NCBI RefSeq assembly: GCF_019904175.1
Contig: NZ_CP061913.1
Location: 5,580,001 to 5,644,000 of the forward strand
Length of the DNA: 64,000 nucleotides
Reading direction: 5' to 3'
Origin: Dactylosporangium vinaceum
GTDB taxonomy: Bacteria; Actinomycetota; Actinomycetes; Mycobacteriales; Micromonosporaceae
Positions within the stretch are counted from its first letter, which is position 1, and each line of letters begins with the position of its first letter. The translations under genes and the position numbers were made by a program. This document shows, in pieces, positions 49,159 through 56,852 of this stretch. The notes beneath the pieces are model-generated. The model saw only the letters and a list, made by a program, of their open reading frames with translations. It was not told the DNA's origin and ran no database searches.

Positions 49159-50283
49159 ATGTTGGGCACTCGAGATGAGCCGTCCGAGCACGTCGCGCAG
49201 CTGCTGCGCCAGGCGCGCAAGTCGCTCGGGCTGAGCCTCGCCTTCATCACGCGGATGGACGGCACCACCCAGCACGTCGAGGTGGTCGAGCCGCGCGTGC
49301 CGCCCCTGCTGCGCGACAACCACCTCGCCTTCCCGGACGAGACGACGATCTGCCGGGCCATCCTGGCCGGCCGCCTGCCCGCGCTCATGCCCGACATGCG
49401 CGACATTCCGGAGGCGATGGCCCTGCCCGCCGTGCGCAAGATGCACCTGCGCGCGTTCGTCTCCGTCCCGATCCACCTCGCCGACGGCACCTTCTACGGC
49501 ACCCTGTGTGCGGCCGGCTTCCGCCCCGCCACCGGGCTCGGCCCCGAGCACGAGCAGCTCATGCGCGACCTGGCCGACGCGACCGCCGAGATCATCGAGC
49601 CCGGCGCGCGCGGCCGGCTGGCCGAGGACGCGCTGCGGGCCCGGATCGAGGTCGCGACGGCCGAGGAGGCCCGGCTCCTGCTCGACCCGGTGGTCCACCT
49701 GACCGGCCGCCGCCGGATCGGCGCCTGCGCGGCCGCCCTCGGCGGCGAGCACCCCGAGCCCCTGGAGGCGCTCCTGGCGGCGGCCCGCAACCTCGGGGAG
49801 CAGGACCGGATCGCCGTGCGGGCCCTGCGCCGGGTCGGGTCGATCCTGCCCCGCACGGCCGGCTACGTGGCGCTGCCGGTCGCGGCGGCCACGCTGCGGC
49901 ACAAGCCGTTCGTGCGCACACTCGCCGCCCTGCCGCTGGGCCGGATCGTCCTGGAGTGCGCGGCCGACGAGCTGGCCGACGACCCGGAGGCGGCGGCGCA
50001 CGCGCTCGAGCCGCTGCGCGCGGCCGGACTGCGCCTGACCGTGCGCACCGCCGGGCCGGTCGCGCTCGGCCACCTCCAGCCGGAGCTGGTCAAGCTCGAG
50101 TCCCCGGCCGCGGCCGCGGCCGGCCCGCTGATCGAGGAGGGCCCGGTCCGCCCCCGCCTGGTCGCCGCCGGCGTCGACAGCGAGGCCGACGCGGCGGCGC
50201 TCCCGGACCTCGGCGTCCAGCGCGGCCAGGGCCGCCTGTTCGGGCCGCCGGTCCTGCCCGAGCTGCTGCGCGACAGCTACTGA
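49159..50283 (+). CDS. GAF sensor fused to a degenerate EAL-like domain
   Basis: 374 aa, cytoplasmic. The N-terminal GAF domain (residues about 10-155) has FPDETTICRAIL, AFVSVPIHLADGTFYGTLCAAG. The C-terminal part (about 165-370) follows the EAL pattern (LLDPVVHLTGRRRIGACAAALG, LPLGRIVLE, AGLRLTVRT, LVKLESP, LGVQRGQGRLFGPP). It lacks the E-x-L signature and the metal-ligand acidic residues, so c-di-GMP hydrolysis is unlikely; it may bind a ligand or protein. It is divergent from flp, suggesting a pilus-control role. Confidence 0.75.
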   Translation: MLGTRDEPSEHVAQLLRQARKSLGLSLAFITRMDGTTQHVEVVEPRVPPLLRDNHLAFPDETTICRAILAGRLPALMPDMRDIPEAMALPAVRKMHLRAFVSVPIHLADGTFYGTLCAAGFRPATGLGPEHEQLMRDLADATAEIIEPGARGRLAEDALRARIEVATAEEARLLLDPVVHLTGRRRIGACAAALGGEHPEPLEALLAAARNLGEQDRIAVRALRRVGSILPRTAGYVALPVAAATLRHKPFVRTLAALPLGRIVLECAADELADDPEAAAHALEPLRAAGLRLTVRTAGPVALGHLQPELVKLESPAAAAAGPLIEEGPVRPRLVAAGVDSEADAAALPDLGVQRGQGRLFGPPVLPELLRDSY

Positions 50284-50329
50284 GCCCCGCCGCCGGACGC
50301 CGGCGTACACCGTGGAGGATGGCCGGCGC

Positions 50330-50860
50330 TCACAGGTGCCCGGCGCGGTGGCGTTTCAACGAGCGGGCGGCCAGCGAGACGATCAGATTGACGCCGCCCA
50401 GGAGGGTGCCGAGGTAGATCGCGGCGGGGACTGTCTGCCGGGCGTCGGCGACCCGGTCGGCTGGGGAGTCGACCGCGTCGATGTGGATGCGGTCGCCGTC
50501 GAGGCGGATCGGCACGCCCTGGTACACCGTCACCTGCACCGGGGTGCCCGGGACGTAGCTGTCGATGCGGTGCAGGGACACGGTCATCGTCAGCGGCCGG
50601 CCGTCGACGTCGACGAGGGCCTGCCGCAGGCTGAGCGCCGTCATGGTGCCGGCGACCGTCGCGCGGCAGGAGGTACCCGAAAAGATCTGGGTGGCCGCAC
50701 ACACCGGGGCCTGCTCGGCTCGGCGCTGCTGGGCCTCGGCCTGGCGCTGGGCGATGAGCGCCACGCCGGCGACGGCCCAGCCCAGGGCCAGGACGGCCAA
50801 CGAACCCCACACGGGCAGCACGATCGGGCGCCGCTTGAACACCCGGCCAGTGTGGACCAT
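50330..50860 (-). CDS. Two-helix membrane protein, hypothetical (Rv1733c-like layout)
   Basis: 176 aa. Membrane helices at about residues 14-36 (PIVLPVWGSLAVLALGWAVAGVALIA) and 145-165 (VPAAIYLGTLLGGVNLIVSLAA) flank an exterior domain with VCAATQIFSGTSCRATVAG, a likely disulfide. The two-helix-with-middle-domain layout resembles actinobacterial Rv1733c-like membrane proteins, an uncertain comparison. It lies 8 bp after the methyltransferase gene in one operon. Confidence 0.6.
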   Translation of the reverse strand: MVHTGRVFKRRPIVLPVWGSLAVLALGWAVAGVALIAQRQAEAQQRRAEQAPVCAATQIFSGTSCRATVAGTMTALSLRQALVDVDGRPLTMTVSLHRIDSYVPGTPVQVTVYQGVPIRLDGDRIHIDAVDSPADRVADARQTVPAAIYLGTLLGGVNLIVSLAARSLKRHRAGHL

Positions 50861-50868
50861 CCGCGCAA

Positions 50869-51663
50869 CTACGCCGGGCGGCGCCCCCAGGCCGAGATCA
50901 GCGGGGCCAGTGTGAGGTCGAGCTCGCCGGCGTCGACGGCGGCCAGGTGCGCGTCGATCTCGGCGTCGTCGGCCAGGCCGGCGGCTAGCAGCTCGGGCCG
51001 GACCATGCGCACCGTCGACGCCTCCAGCCGGTCGCAGGCCGGCCCGCCGACCGGGAAGCAGCCGGCCGCCGCCACATCGACCAGGCCGGCCGCCCGCAGG
51101 GCCCGCGGCAGGGTCCGGCCGTAGCGCAGGTCGGCACCGCGGCGGGTCATCAGCTCCCGGACGGCCCGGCGCAGGCGGTTCGCCCGCTGCTGGGCCGGGC
51201 CGGTCTCGTCGAGGCAGGCCAGCGGCTGCAGTTCGGTGTCGGCGTCCTCGACGAGCAGCCAGCCGCCCGGCCGCAGCGCCGCCACCATCGCCGCCAGCGC
51301 CCGGGCGCGGTCGGGCAGGTGGACGAGCACGAGCCGGGCGTGGACCAGGTCGAAGGTGCCCGGCGCCGGCGGCGGGTCCGCGACGACATCGTGCCGGAGC
51401 ATCTCGTATCCGCCGCCATGCGGGTCCAGCCAGGCCGGGTTGATGTCGGTGGCCAGCACGTACCCGGCCGGTCCGACGGCCGCGGCCAGCGCGGCGGGGA
51501 CGCTCGGGCCCCCGGCGCCGACCTCCCAGCAGCGCGCGCCCGCCCGCAGCCCGAGCCGCTCGAGGTGCCCACGGGTGACGGCGTCGAACAGCTCGGCCAG
51601 CCGGGCGAACCGCTCGCCGGCCTCGGTCCGGGCGTTGTCGAGCAGGTAGCGGTGATCTGGCAT
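50869..51663 (-). CDS. Class I SAM-dependent methyltransferase
   Basis: 264 aa. Motif I is CWEVGAGGPSVPAAL (about residues 46-60), motif II ends YVLATDIN, motif IV-like TFDLVHARLVLVHLPDR and motif post-III ALRPGGWLLVEDAD. The substrate cannot be assigned. CAGAAT lies 7 nt before ATG 51663, so the mRNA is probably leaderless. Operon with the membrane protein. Confidence 0.85.
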   Translation of the reverse strand: MPDHRYLLDNARTEAGERFARLAELFDAVTRGHLERLGLRAGARCWEVGAGGPSVPAALAAAVGPAGYVLATDINPAWLDPHGGGYEMLRHDVVADPPPAPGTFDLVHARLVLVHLPDRARALAAMVAALRPGGWLLVEDADTELQPLACLDETGPAQQRANRLRRAVRELMTRRGADLRYGRTLPRALRAAGLVDVAAAGCFPVGGPACDRLEASTVRMVRPELLAAGLADDAEIDAHLAAVDAGELDLTLAPLISAWGRRPA

Positions 51664-51754
51664 AGCCCACATTCTGCTCCGGTGCCGAAGCCGCCGGGCC
51701 CGCCGCCCCGCGGATACGCCACCGGCGATCGACGGCGGTGTGCTGCACTAGGGC

Positions 51755-52555
51755 ATGCAGATGCGTCCGGCGGAGTTGGCGGCGATCCGGGCCGGGGACG
51801 TCGACGTGGCGTTCCGGCGGTGGGACCGGCCGCGGGTCAAGGCCGGCACCCGGATGCGGACCGCCGTCGGGCTCGTCGAGGTCACCGCCGTCGAGCGGGT
51901 GCCGGTGCGCTCGCTGACCGCGGCCGACGCGCGCCGGGCCGGGGCGGTGTCGCTGGCTGCGCTGCGGCAGGCCCTGGATCGGGTGCACGCCGAGCGGCCG
52001 GTGTACCGGATCGGGCTGCGCTATGCGGGCGCCGATCCGCGGCAGGCGCTGCGCGAGGCGGTGCCGGACGCGGAGGAGATCGCCGCCCTCGTCGCCTGGC
52101 TCGACCGCCTCGACCGGGCCGCGCCGGCGGGGCCGTGGACGCGGGCGACGCTGCTGCTGATCGACGAGCTGCCGGCCACCCGGGCGCCCGACCTCGCGCG
52201 GCGGATGGGGCGCGAGACGCTGCCGTTCAAGCAGAACGTGCGCAAGCTCAAGGAGCGCGGCCTGACCGAGTCGCTCGACATCGGCTACCGGCTCTCGGCC
52301 CGCGGCGCCGCCGTGCTGGATCACGAGGGCCATCCCCGGGCGGTGCGCGGCACGCCGGTGCGGGCGCCGGGCACGCCGCTGCCGCGCCTGGGCGCCGGGG
52401 CGACCCGGGCGCTCACCGCCCGCGGCCTGGTCAGCCTCGAGCAGGTCGCCGAGCTCGGCGCGGCCGAGGTCGGGGCGCTGCACGGCGTCGGGCCCTACGC
52501 GCTGGGCAACCTGCGTGCGGCGCTCGACGCGGCCGGGCTGGCCTTCCGCGCCTGA
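51755..52555 (+). CDS. ASCH-like / helix-hairpin-helix protein
   Basis: 266 aa. The N terminus (RPAELAAIRAGDVDVAFRRWDRPRVKAGTRMRTAVGLVEVTAVERV) matches the ASCH/PUA-like RNA-binding barrel. A middle winged-helix-like segment is RATLLLIDELPATRAPDLARRMGRETLPFKQNVRKLKERGL. The C-terminal pair of helix-hairpin-helices resembles the RNA polymerase alpha C-terminal domain (RLGAGATRALTARGLVSLEQVAEL, VGALHGVGPYALGNLRAAL). It suggests nucleic-acid binding or RNA-modification-linked regulation; the function is unknown. Confidence 0.72.
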   Translation: MQMRPAELAAIRAGDVDVAFRRWDRPRVKAGTRMRTAVGLVEVTAVERVPVRSLTAADARRAGAVSLAALRQALDRVHAERPVYRIGLRYAGADPRQALREAVPDAEEIAALVAWLDRLDRAAPAGPWTRATLLLIDELPATRAPDLARRMGRETLPFKQNVRKLKERGLTESLDIGYRLSARGAAVLDHEGHPRAVRGTPVRAPGTPLPRLGAGATRALTARGLVSLEQVAELGAAEVGALHGVGPYALGNLRAALDAAGLAFRA

Positions 52556-52580
52556 CGGCACCGCCGCGGCCCCCGTGGTG

Positions 52581-52618
52581 CCGGCCCGCGGCGCCGCCGC
52601 GGCGACGTCGCGGGCCGG
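52581..52618. terminator. Bidirectional GC hairpin between convergent genes
   Basis: Perfect 10-bp arms CCGGCCCGCG and CGCGGGCCGG with an 18-nt loop, in the 70-bp gap between the ASCH-HhH and rifampin phosphotransferase stop codons. A smaller GGCACC/GGTGCC pair precedes it. Confidence 0.55.
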
Positions 52619-52625
52619 TGGGCGT

Positions 52626-54968
52626 TCAGGGCAGGAGCTCGATGTAGCCCTCGGTGCCGTGCACCCGGATCCGCTGCCCGTCCGGGATCAGCCGCGTGGC
52701 CCCCACGACGCCGACGACGGCCGGCAGCCCGTACTCCCGGGCGACCACGGCCCCGTGCGTCATCACCCCGCCGACCTCGGTCACCAGGCCCGCGATCGCC
52801 ACGAACAGCGGCGTCCAGCTCGGGTCGGTGTAGGCGGTGACGAGGATGTCGCCGGGTTCGACGACGGCCGCGGCCATGTCCAGGATGACGCGGGCCCGCC
52901 CCTCGACGGTCCCGGCCGAGACCGGCAGGCCGAGCAGCGCCCCGGCCGGCAGGTCCCCGCGGTGATATGACCCGTTGAGCCCCTCGCCGTCGGAGGTGAG
53001 CACCCGCGACGGGGTGAGCGCCTGGAAGGTCCGGAACTCCTCCCGGCGCCCGGCGATGAGCCCGGCGTCGGCCCGCCCGGTGCGCACCACGTCCCGCAGC
53101 TCCGCGAAGGTCAGGAAGAAGATGTCCTCCGGATCGCCGATGACCCCGCGTGCGGCCAGGCGCCCGGCCTCGTCGAGCAGGGCCCGCTTGTAGATCCAGT
53201 AGCGGCTGACCATGCCGTACTTCGGGTACTCCCGGTAGCCGATGAACGTCCGCACCAGCTCGATCTTCGCCTGCGTCCGCTCGGCGTCACCGTCCGGCAG
53301 CGCGCGCAGCCGCTCGACGACCTCGCCGGCCTTCGCGAGCGCCTCCAGCCGCCCCTGCTCGAAGCGCCGCCGGCTCTCGCCCGGCTCGAAGTTGCGCACG
53401 TTGCCCAGCAGCAGCGGCACGAGCGTCGAGGGCCGCTCCCGCCACCGGGGCCGGGTGATGTCGATCTCCCCGGCGCAGCGCATCCCGTACCTGTCGAGCC
53501 ACGCCTCGATCGCCGCCCGCACCGGCTCGGGGAGCCGCTCCAGGAAGTCGTCGCCGGCGTCCTCCAGCACCGCCACCGCACCGGGGTGGGCGCGGACCAC
53601 GTCGGCCACGTCGAGCAGCGCCAGCCCCATCTCCGAGGTGACGTTGTCGGGCACCGACTGCGAGAGCGTGTCGGCGACGTTCTTCTCACCGAGCCGCGCC
53701 TCGATGTGCTCGTTCAGCCACCAGGTGGCCTCCATCGCGGACATGTACACCCGATGGCCGCGCCGGTCGAACAGCACCCGCCGCAGCTCCTGGATGTCCG
53801 CCTGGATGAAGTCGAGCAGGTCGGCCCCGGTCTTCCCGCGGATCTCCAGGGCCGCGGCCGCGATCGACGCGTCGGTGGCCGCGATCAGCTCGGCGACGAT
53901 GGCGGGGTCGGTCTCGATCGGCTCCGTCGGGCCGCCCAGCAGCGGCGGGGGAGCGGCCGCGTCCGGCCGCTCCCGGATGTACCCGTCCCGCTCGAGCACG
54001 CTGCGCAGCGCGTCGCCGGTCAGCGGATCGCCCTTGCCGATCAGCTCGAGCAGCGCCGCCCGGCCGCCCGGCGTCGCCACCCGCTGCGTGACGTCGACGA
54101 ACAGCCGCCCGCCCGCCTCGGCCATCGGCGCCGGCGTCGTCATCTGCCAGAACGACAGCCCGAGCGGCTTCATCGCGTCGGTCATCATCTGCTGATGCCC
54201 CACGGAGAGGTACACGTGGTGCTCGTCGTCGCCGGTGGCCGGGACCGGGAACAGCGTCGTGATGGGCCGGCTCTGCACCACCTGGAACCCGTCCGCGTCC
54301 AGGCACCACTCGATGTCCTGGGGGCGCCCGAAGTACGCCTCGATCCGCCGCCCGAGCCGCACGAGCTCGGCCGTCTGCGCCTCGGTCAGCACCGCACCCG
54401 GGGCGTCGGGGTCCACCCGCCCGGACACGAGCGCGTCACCGAGCCCGTGCACGGCCTCGACCCGGGCCACCGTCCGGTTGCCGGACAGCGGGTCGGCGGT
54501 GAACAGCACCCCGGCCGCCTGCGCCTGCACCATCCGCTGCACCACAACCGCCATGCGCACCGCACCGCTGTCGATCCCGTTGTGCTCGCGGTAGGCCACG
54601 GCCCGCTCGGTGCCCAGCGAGGCCCAGCACCGGCCCACGTGCTCGACGACGGCGTCGGCGCCCACGACGTTCAGGAACGAGTCCTGCTGCCCGGCGAACG
54701 ACGCGGTGGGCAGATCCTCGGCCGTGGCACTGGACCGCACCGCGTACGCCACACCGTCCTCGACCCGCTCCCGGATGGCCGCCGCCACCTCGTCCGGCAC
54801 CGCCGGGCCGTCGGCGCGCGCGAAGGCCGCCGTCGTCACGCAGAACCCGGGCGGCACCCGCACCCCCTCGATCCGCCGCAGCGCCCCCAGATTCGCGCCC
54901 TTGCCACCGACAGCGCCGATGAACGTCTCGTCGACCTCGTCCAGACCCAGCACGTACCGCTCGCTCAC
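52626..54968 (-). CDS. rph: Rifampin phosphotransferase (PEP-synthase-like)
   Basis: 780 aa. The N-terminal ATP-binding domain has GGKGANLGAL (residues 21-30), AVRSSATAEDLPTASFAGQQDSFLN and VVVQRMVQAQAAGVLFTADP. The rifampin-binding helical part begins YLSVGHQQMMTDAMKPLGLSFWQM. The C-terminal swivelling phospho-His domain has VGGVMTHGAVVAREYGLP with His738. It uses ATP to phosphorylate rifamycins at the 21-hydroxyl via a phospho-His carrier. Identity is backed by the palindrome at 55026, which matches the rifamycin-associated element found upstream of such genes. GTG start. Confidence 0.9.
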   Translation of the reverse strand: MSERYVLGLDEVDETFIGAVGGKGANLGALRRIEGVRVPPGFCVTTAAFARADGPAVPDEVAAAIRERVEDGVAYAVRSSATAEDLPTASFAGQQDSFLNVVGADAVVEHVGRCWASLGTERAVAYREHNGIDSGAVRMAVVVQRMVQAQAAGVLFTADPLSGNRTVARVEAVHGLGDALVSGRVDPDAPGAVLTEAQTAELVRLGRRIEAYFGRPQDIEWCLDADGFQVVQSRPITTLFPVPATGDDEHHVYLSVGHQQMMTDAMKPLGLSFWQMTTPAPMAEAGGRLFVDVTQRVATPGGRAALLELIGKGDPLTGDALRSVLERDGYIRERPDAAAPPPLLGGPTEPIETDPAIVAELIAATDASIAAAALEIRGKTGADLLDFIQADIQELRRVLFDRRGHRVYMSAMEATWWLNEHIEARLGEKNVADTLSQSVPDNVTSEMGLALLDVADVVRAHPGAVAVLEDAGDDFLERLPEPVRAAIEAWLDRYGMRCAGEIDITRPRWRERPSTLVPLLLGNVRNFEPGESRRRFEQGRLEALAKAGEVVERLRALPDGDAERTQAKIELVRTFIGYREYPKYGMVSRYWIYKRALLDEAGRLAARGVIGDPEDIFFLTFAELRDVVRTGRADAGLIAGRREEFRTFQALTPSRVLTSDGEGLNGSYHRGDLPAGALLGLPVSAGTVEGRARVILDMAAAVVEPGDILVTAYTDPSWTPLFVAIAGLVTEVGGVMTHGAVVAREYGLPAVVGVVGATRLIPDGQRIRVHGTEGYIELLP

Positions 54969-55025
54969 GTGACCCCCGCGTCCTCGCCCGTTTGTGGTCC
55001 GGCCGACGATTCTGCTGCGCCACCC

Positions 55026-55044
55026 GGGTCTTGTGGCAAGCCCC
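55026..55044 (-). promoter_or_regulatory. Rifamycin-associated element (RAE)
   Basis: GGGTCTTG-TGG-CAAGCCCC on the plus strand; on the minus strand it reads GGGGCTTG-CCA-CAAGACCC. It matches, apart from one arm position and the spacer, the inverted repeat reported upstream of rifamycin-inactivation genes in actinomycetes. It ends 57 bp before the GTG and overlaps the -35 position if CAGAAT (55009-55014, minus strand) is the -10. Confidence 0.8.
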
Positions 55045-55067
55045 CTGACCTGCTATATGTTAAATAT

Positions 55068-55091
55068 GGCAGGGAGTTGCATCTCCCTGCC
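55068..55091. terminator. 9-bp hairpin with T-rich flank between rph and the LppU-like gene
   Basis: GGCAGGGAG-TTGCAT-CTCCCTGCC, perfect arms, followed on the plus strand by TTTGTCATTT. It resembles an intrinsic terminator but has no plus-strand gene before it; the AT-rich patch TATATGTTAAATATGG just upstream could start a short transcript that ends here. Confidence 0.5.
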
Positions 55092-55306
55092 TTTGTCATT
55101 TCCCCGCCCGGTCCCGACGGCGTCGCGCTCGCGTCGGCGCCCGGCCGGGGTACGCCGAGCCGGTGGCGAGCTCGCGGACGGGCAGGTGCAACGACTCGGG
55201 CGGCCGGACGATACTCGGCCGACTCGTCGGCATATCGAGCATTTCGGCGGCATTGCGCGGCGTTTCGGCGGTTCCATACCGGTTCTGCGCTGCCGACGAT
55301 GCACTG

Positions 55307-55945
55307 GTGGACGCGCATGCAGAAGACGTCATCGAGGTCGAGCGGTCGAAGGCGGCCACCGGGGCCGTCCACACGGTGACGCTCGCCGGTGGCCGGCCGG
55401 TCACCGTCAACGTTCCGCCCGGCGTCAAGGAAGGCACGCTGCTGCGCCTGCCGCGGCAGGGGCCGGGCGGGGCCGATGCGTTCGTCCGGGTGCGGCTCAC
55501 CCGGCCCGCCGGCCCGTGGCGCGCGATGCTCGGCTCGCGCGGGGCCAGGGTTGCTCTCGTCGCGGCGGCCGCTGTCGTCGTGGCCGGGGTCGCGGTCGGC
55601 GTCGCGGTCAGGGCCCAGCACTCCACGGACGGCACGGCCCAGCCGGCGGCCGAGCCGCAGCTCAGCGCGAGCGTGGTGGCCGATCCGCTCGGCGACCTGC
55701 GGGACCGGGACTGCCTGCACAACGAGGGCACCGACAGCGAGCCGGTCATGGACCGGGCGGCCTGCACGAGTGGCAACTACCGGGTGCTGAGCCGGCACCC
55801 CGGCACTGTCGACGACGCGATATGCGACCTGGAGGCGGGCACGACGCACAGCTACGTGTCCAAGAGCTACTGGGTGTACAGCACCGGCGTGAAAACCCTG
55901 AACACCGCCCAGTCGTCGGTGCTGTGCCTGGAGCAGGTCGGGTAG
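55307..55945 (+). CDS. Membrane protein: DnaJ-C-like domain, helix, LppU-like exterior domain
   Basis: About 212 aa from GTG 55307 (GACGAT 6 nt upstream); earlier starts exist. Residues about 20-60 (AVHTVTLAGGRPVTVNVPPGVKEGTLLRLPRQGPGGADAFVRVRL) closely follow the DnaJ C-terminal substrate-binding fold. A membrane helix (VALVAAAAVVVAGVAVGVAV) leads to an exterior domain with DRDCLHNEG, RAACTSGNYRVLSR, AICDLEAG and SVLCLEQV, the cysteine pattern of LppU/SCO3897-type proteins. Function unknown; convergent with the GAF gene by 4 bp. Confidence 0.65.
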   Translation: MDAHAEDVIEVERSKAATGAVHTVTLAGGRPVTVNVPPGVKEGTLLRLPRQGPGGADAFVRVRLTRPAGPWRAMLGSRGARVALVAAAAVVVAGVAVGVAVRAQHSTDGTAQPAAEPQLSASVVADPLGDLRDRDCLHNEGTDSEPVMDRAACTSGNYRVLSRHPGTVDDAICDLEAGTTHSYVSKSYWVYSTGVKTLNTAQSSVLCLEQVG

Positions 55946-55949
55946 CCGG

Positions 55950-56468
55950 CTACGACGCCGAGAGATTGAGCTCGTAGTGGCGGATGATGTCGACCACCTC
56001 GTCGGCGGCTGCTGTCAGCTCCGCGATCTCGGTGTCGGTGAAGGTGTGAGCCTCGCCGCTCATCGCGCAGTGGGCGCCCAGGATGTGCCCGGACGGCAGC
56101 CGCAGCGGGATGCCCGCATAGGAGCGGACCAGGCCGACCTGCACGACCGGGTTGGTGCCGTGGACCGGGTCGTCGCGGAGGTCGTCGACGACGTACGGGG
56201 CCTCGTCCAGGACGACCTGCGGGCAGAAGGTGAACTCGTTCGGGCCGCCGCCCGAGCTGACCAGGTCGTGCTCGGGGTCGGAGGCGGCCAGGGTCGCGGT
56301 GGCCGTGTCGAGGACGGCCTGGACGGCGGCGATCGGGACGTTCAGCCGGCCGGCGCTGCGCCGGCAGACCACCTGCAGGCGGTCGTGCAGGTCGGGGTTG
56401 AACAGGTCGTAGGCGGCCAGGCCGCGCATCCTGCCCAGGTTGGCGATCTTCTCATTGGACCGGTTCAT
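55950..56468 (-). CDS. GAF domain protein
   Basis: 172 aa, almost entirely a GAF domain: DLHDRLQVVCRRSAGRLNVPIAAVQAVLD, CPQVVLDEAPYVVDDLRDDPVHGTNPVV, YAGIPLRLPSGHILGAHCAMSGEAHTFTDTEIAEL. Probably a soluble sensor of a small molecule or light. It is third in an operon behind the chemoreceptor and a 109-aa protein, suggesting an accessory sensing role. AGG-rich leader before ATG 56468. Confidence 0.8.
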   Translation of the reverse strand: MNRSNEKIANLGRMRGLAAYDLFNPDLHDRLQVVCRRSAGRLNVPIAAVQAVLDTATATLAASDPEHDLVSSGGGPNEFTFCPQVVLDEAPYVVDDLRDDPVHGTNPVVQVGLVRSYAGIPLRLPSGHILGAHCAMSGEAHTFTDTEIAELTAAADEVVDIIRHYELNLSAS

Positions 56469-56484
56469 GATCCTCGGGTCACCT

Positions 56485-56814
56485 CTACTCGGCTTGCGCA
56501 ATCGTGGTCGGGTTGTCGAGTTCGCGCTCGCGGGCGCGGATCAGGTCGTGGACGGCGGAGAGCCGGACGAACGTCGCCGCCCGGATCGCGAGGCTGCGGC
56601 CGCACAGGGCGGTGACCGGGTCGGCCGCCAGCATCGCGGCGACCAGGCGGTCCAGGGACTCCGGGTCGCTCTCGCGGCCGGAGAGCCGGGCCTTGGCCAG
56701 CAGGTCGCCCCACAGCTGCTCGGCTCCGGCGCCGTAGAGGTTGTGCAGCGCCTCGCGGGCCTCGGTCAGGTCGGGGCGGGACATCTCGTACGGCCCGGTG
56801 TTCACAACGGTCAC
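56485..56814 (-). CDS. Hypothetical protein, 109 aa, in chemoreceptor operon
   Basis: All-helical soluble protein: MSRPDLTEAREALHNLYGAG, EQLWGDLLAKARLSGRESDPESLDRLVAAMLAADPVTALCGRSLAIRAATFVRLSAVHDLIRARE. No family recognised. It lies between the chemoreceptor (38 bp upstream) and the GAF protein (16 bp downstream), so it probably works with one of them. In-frame Met at codon 11 is an alternative start. Confidence 0.68.
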   Translation of the reverse strand: MTVVNTGPYEMSRPDLTEAREALHNLYGAGAEQLWGDLLAKARLSGRESDPESLDRLVAAMLAADPVTALCGRSLAIRAATFVRLSAVHDLIRARERELDNPTTIAQAE

Positions 56815-56852
56815 TACTGCCTCGCAATCCGCGCGGGCCCGGAGGCCGGTGA

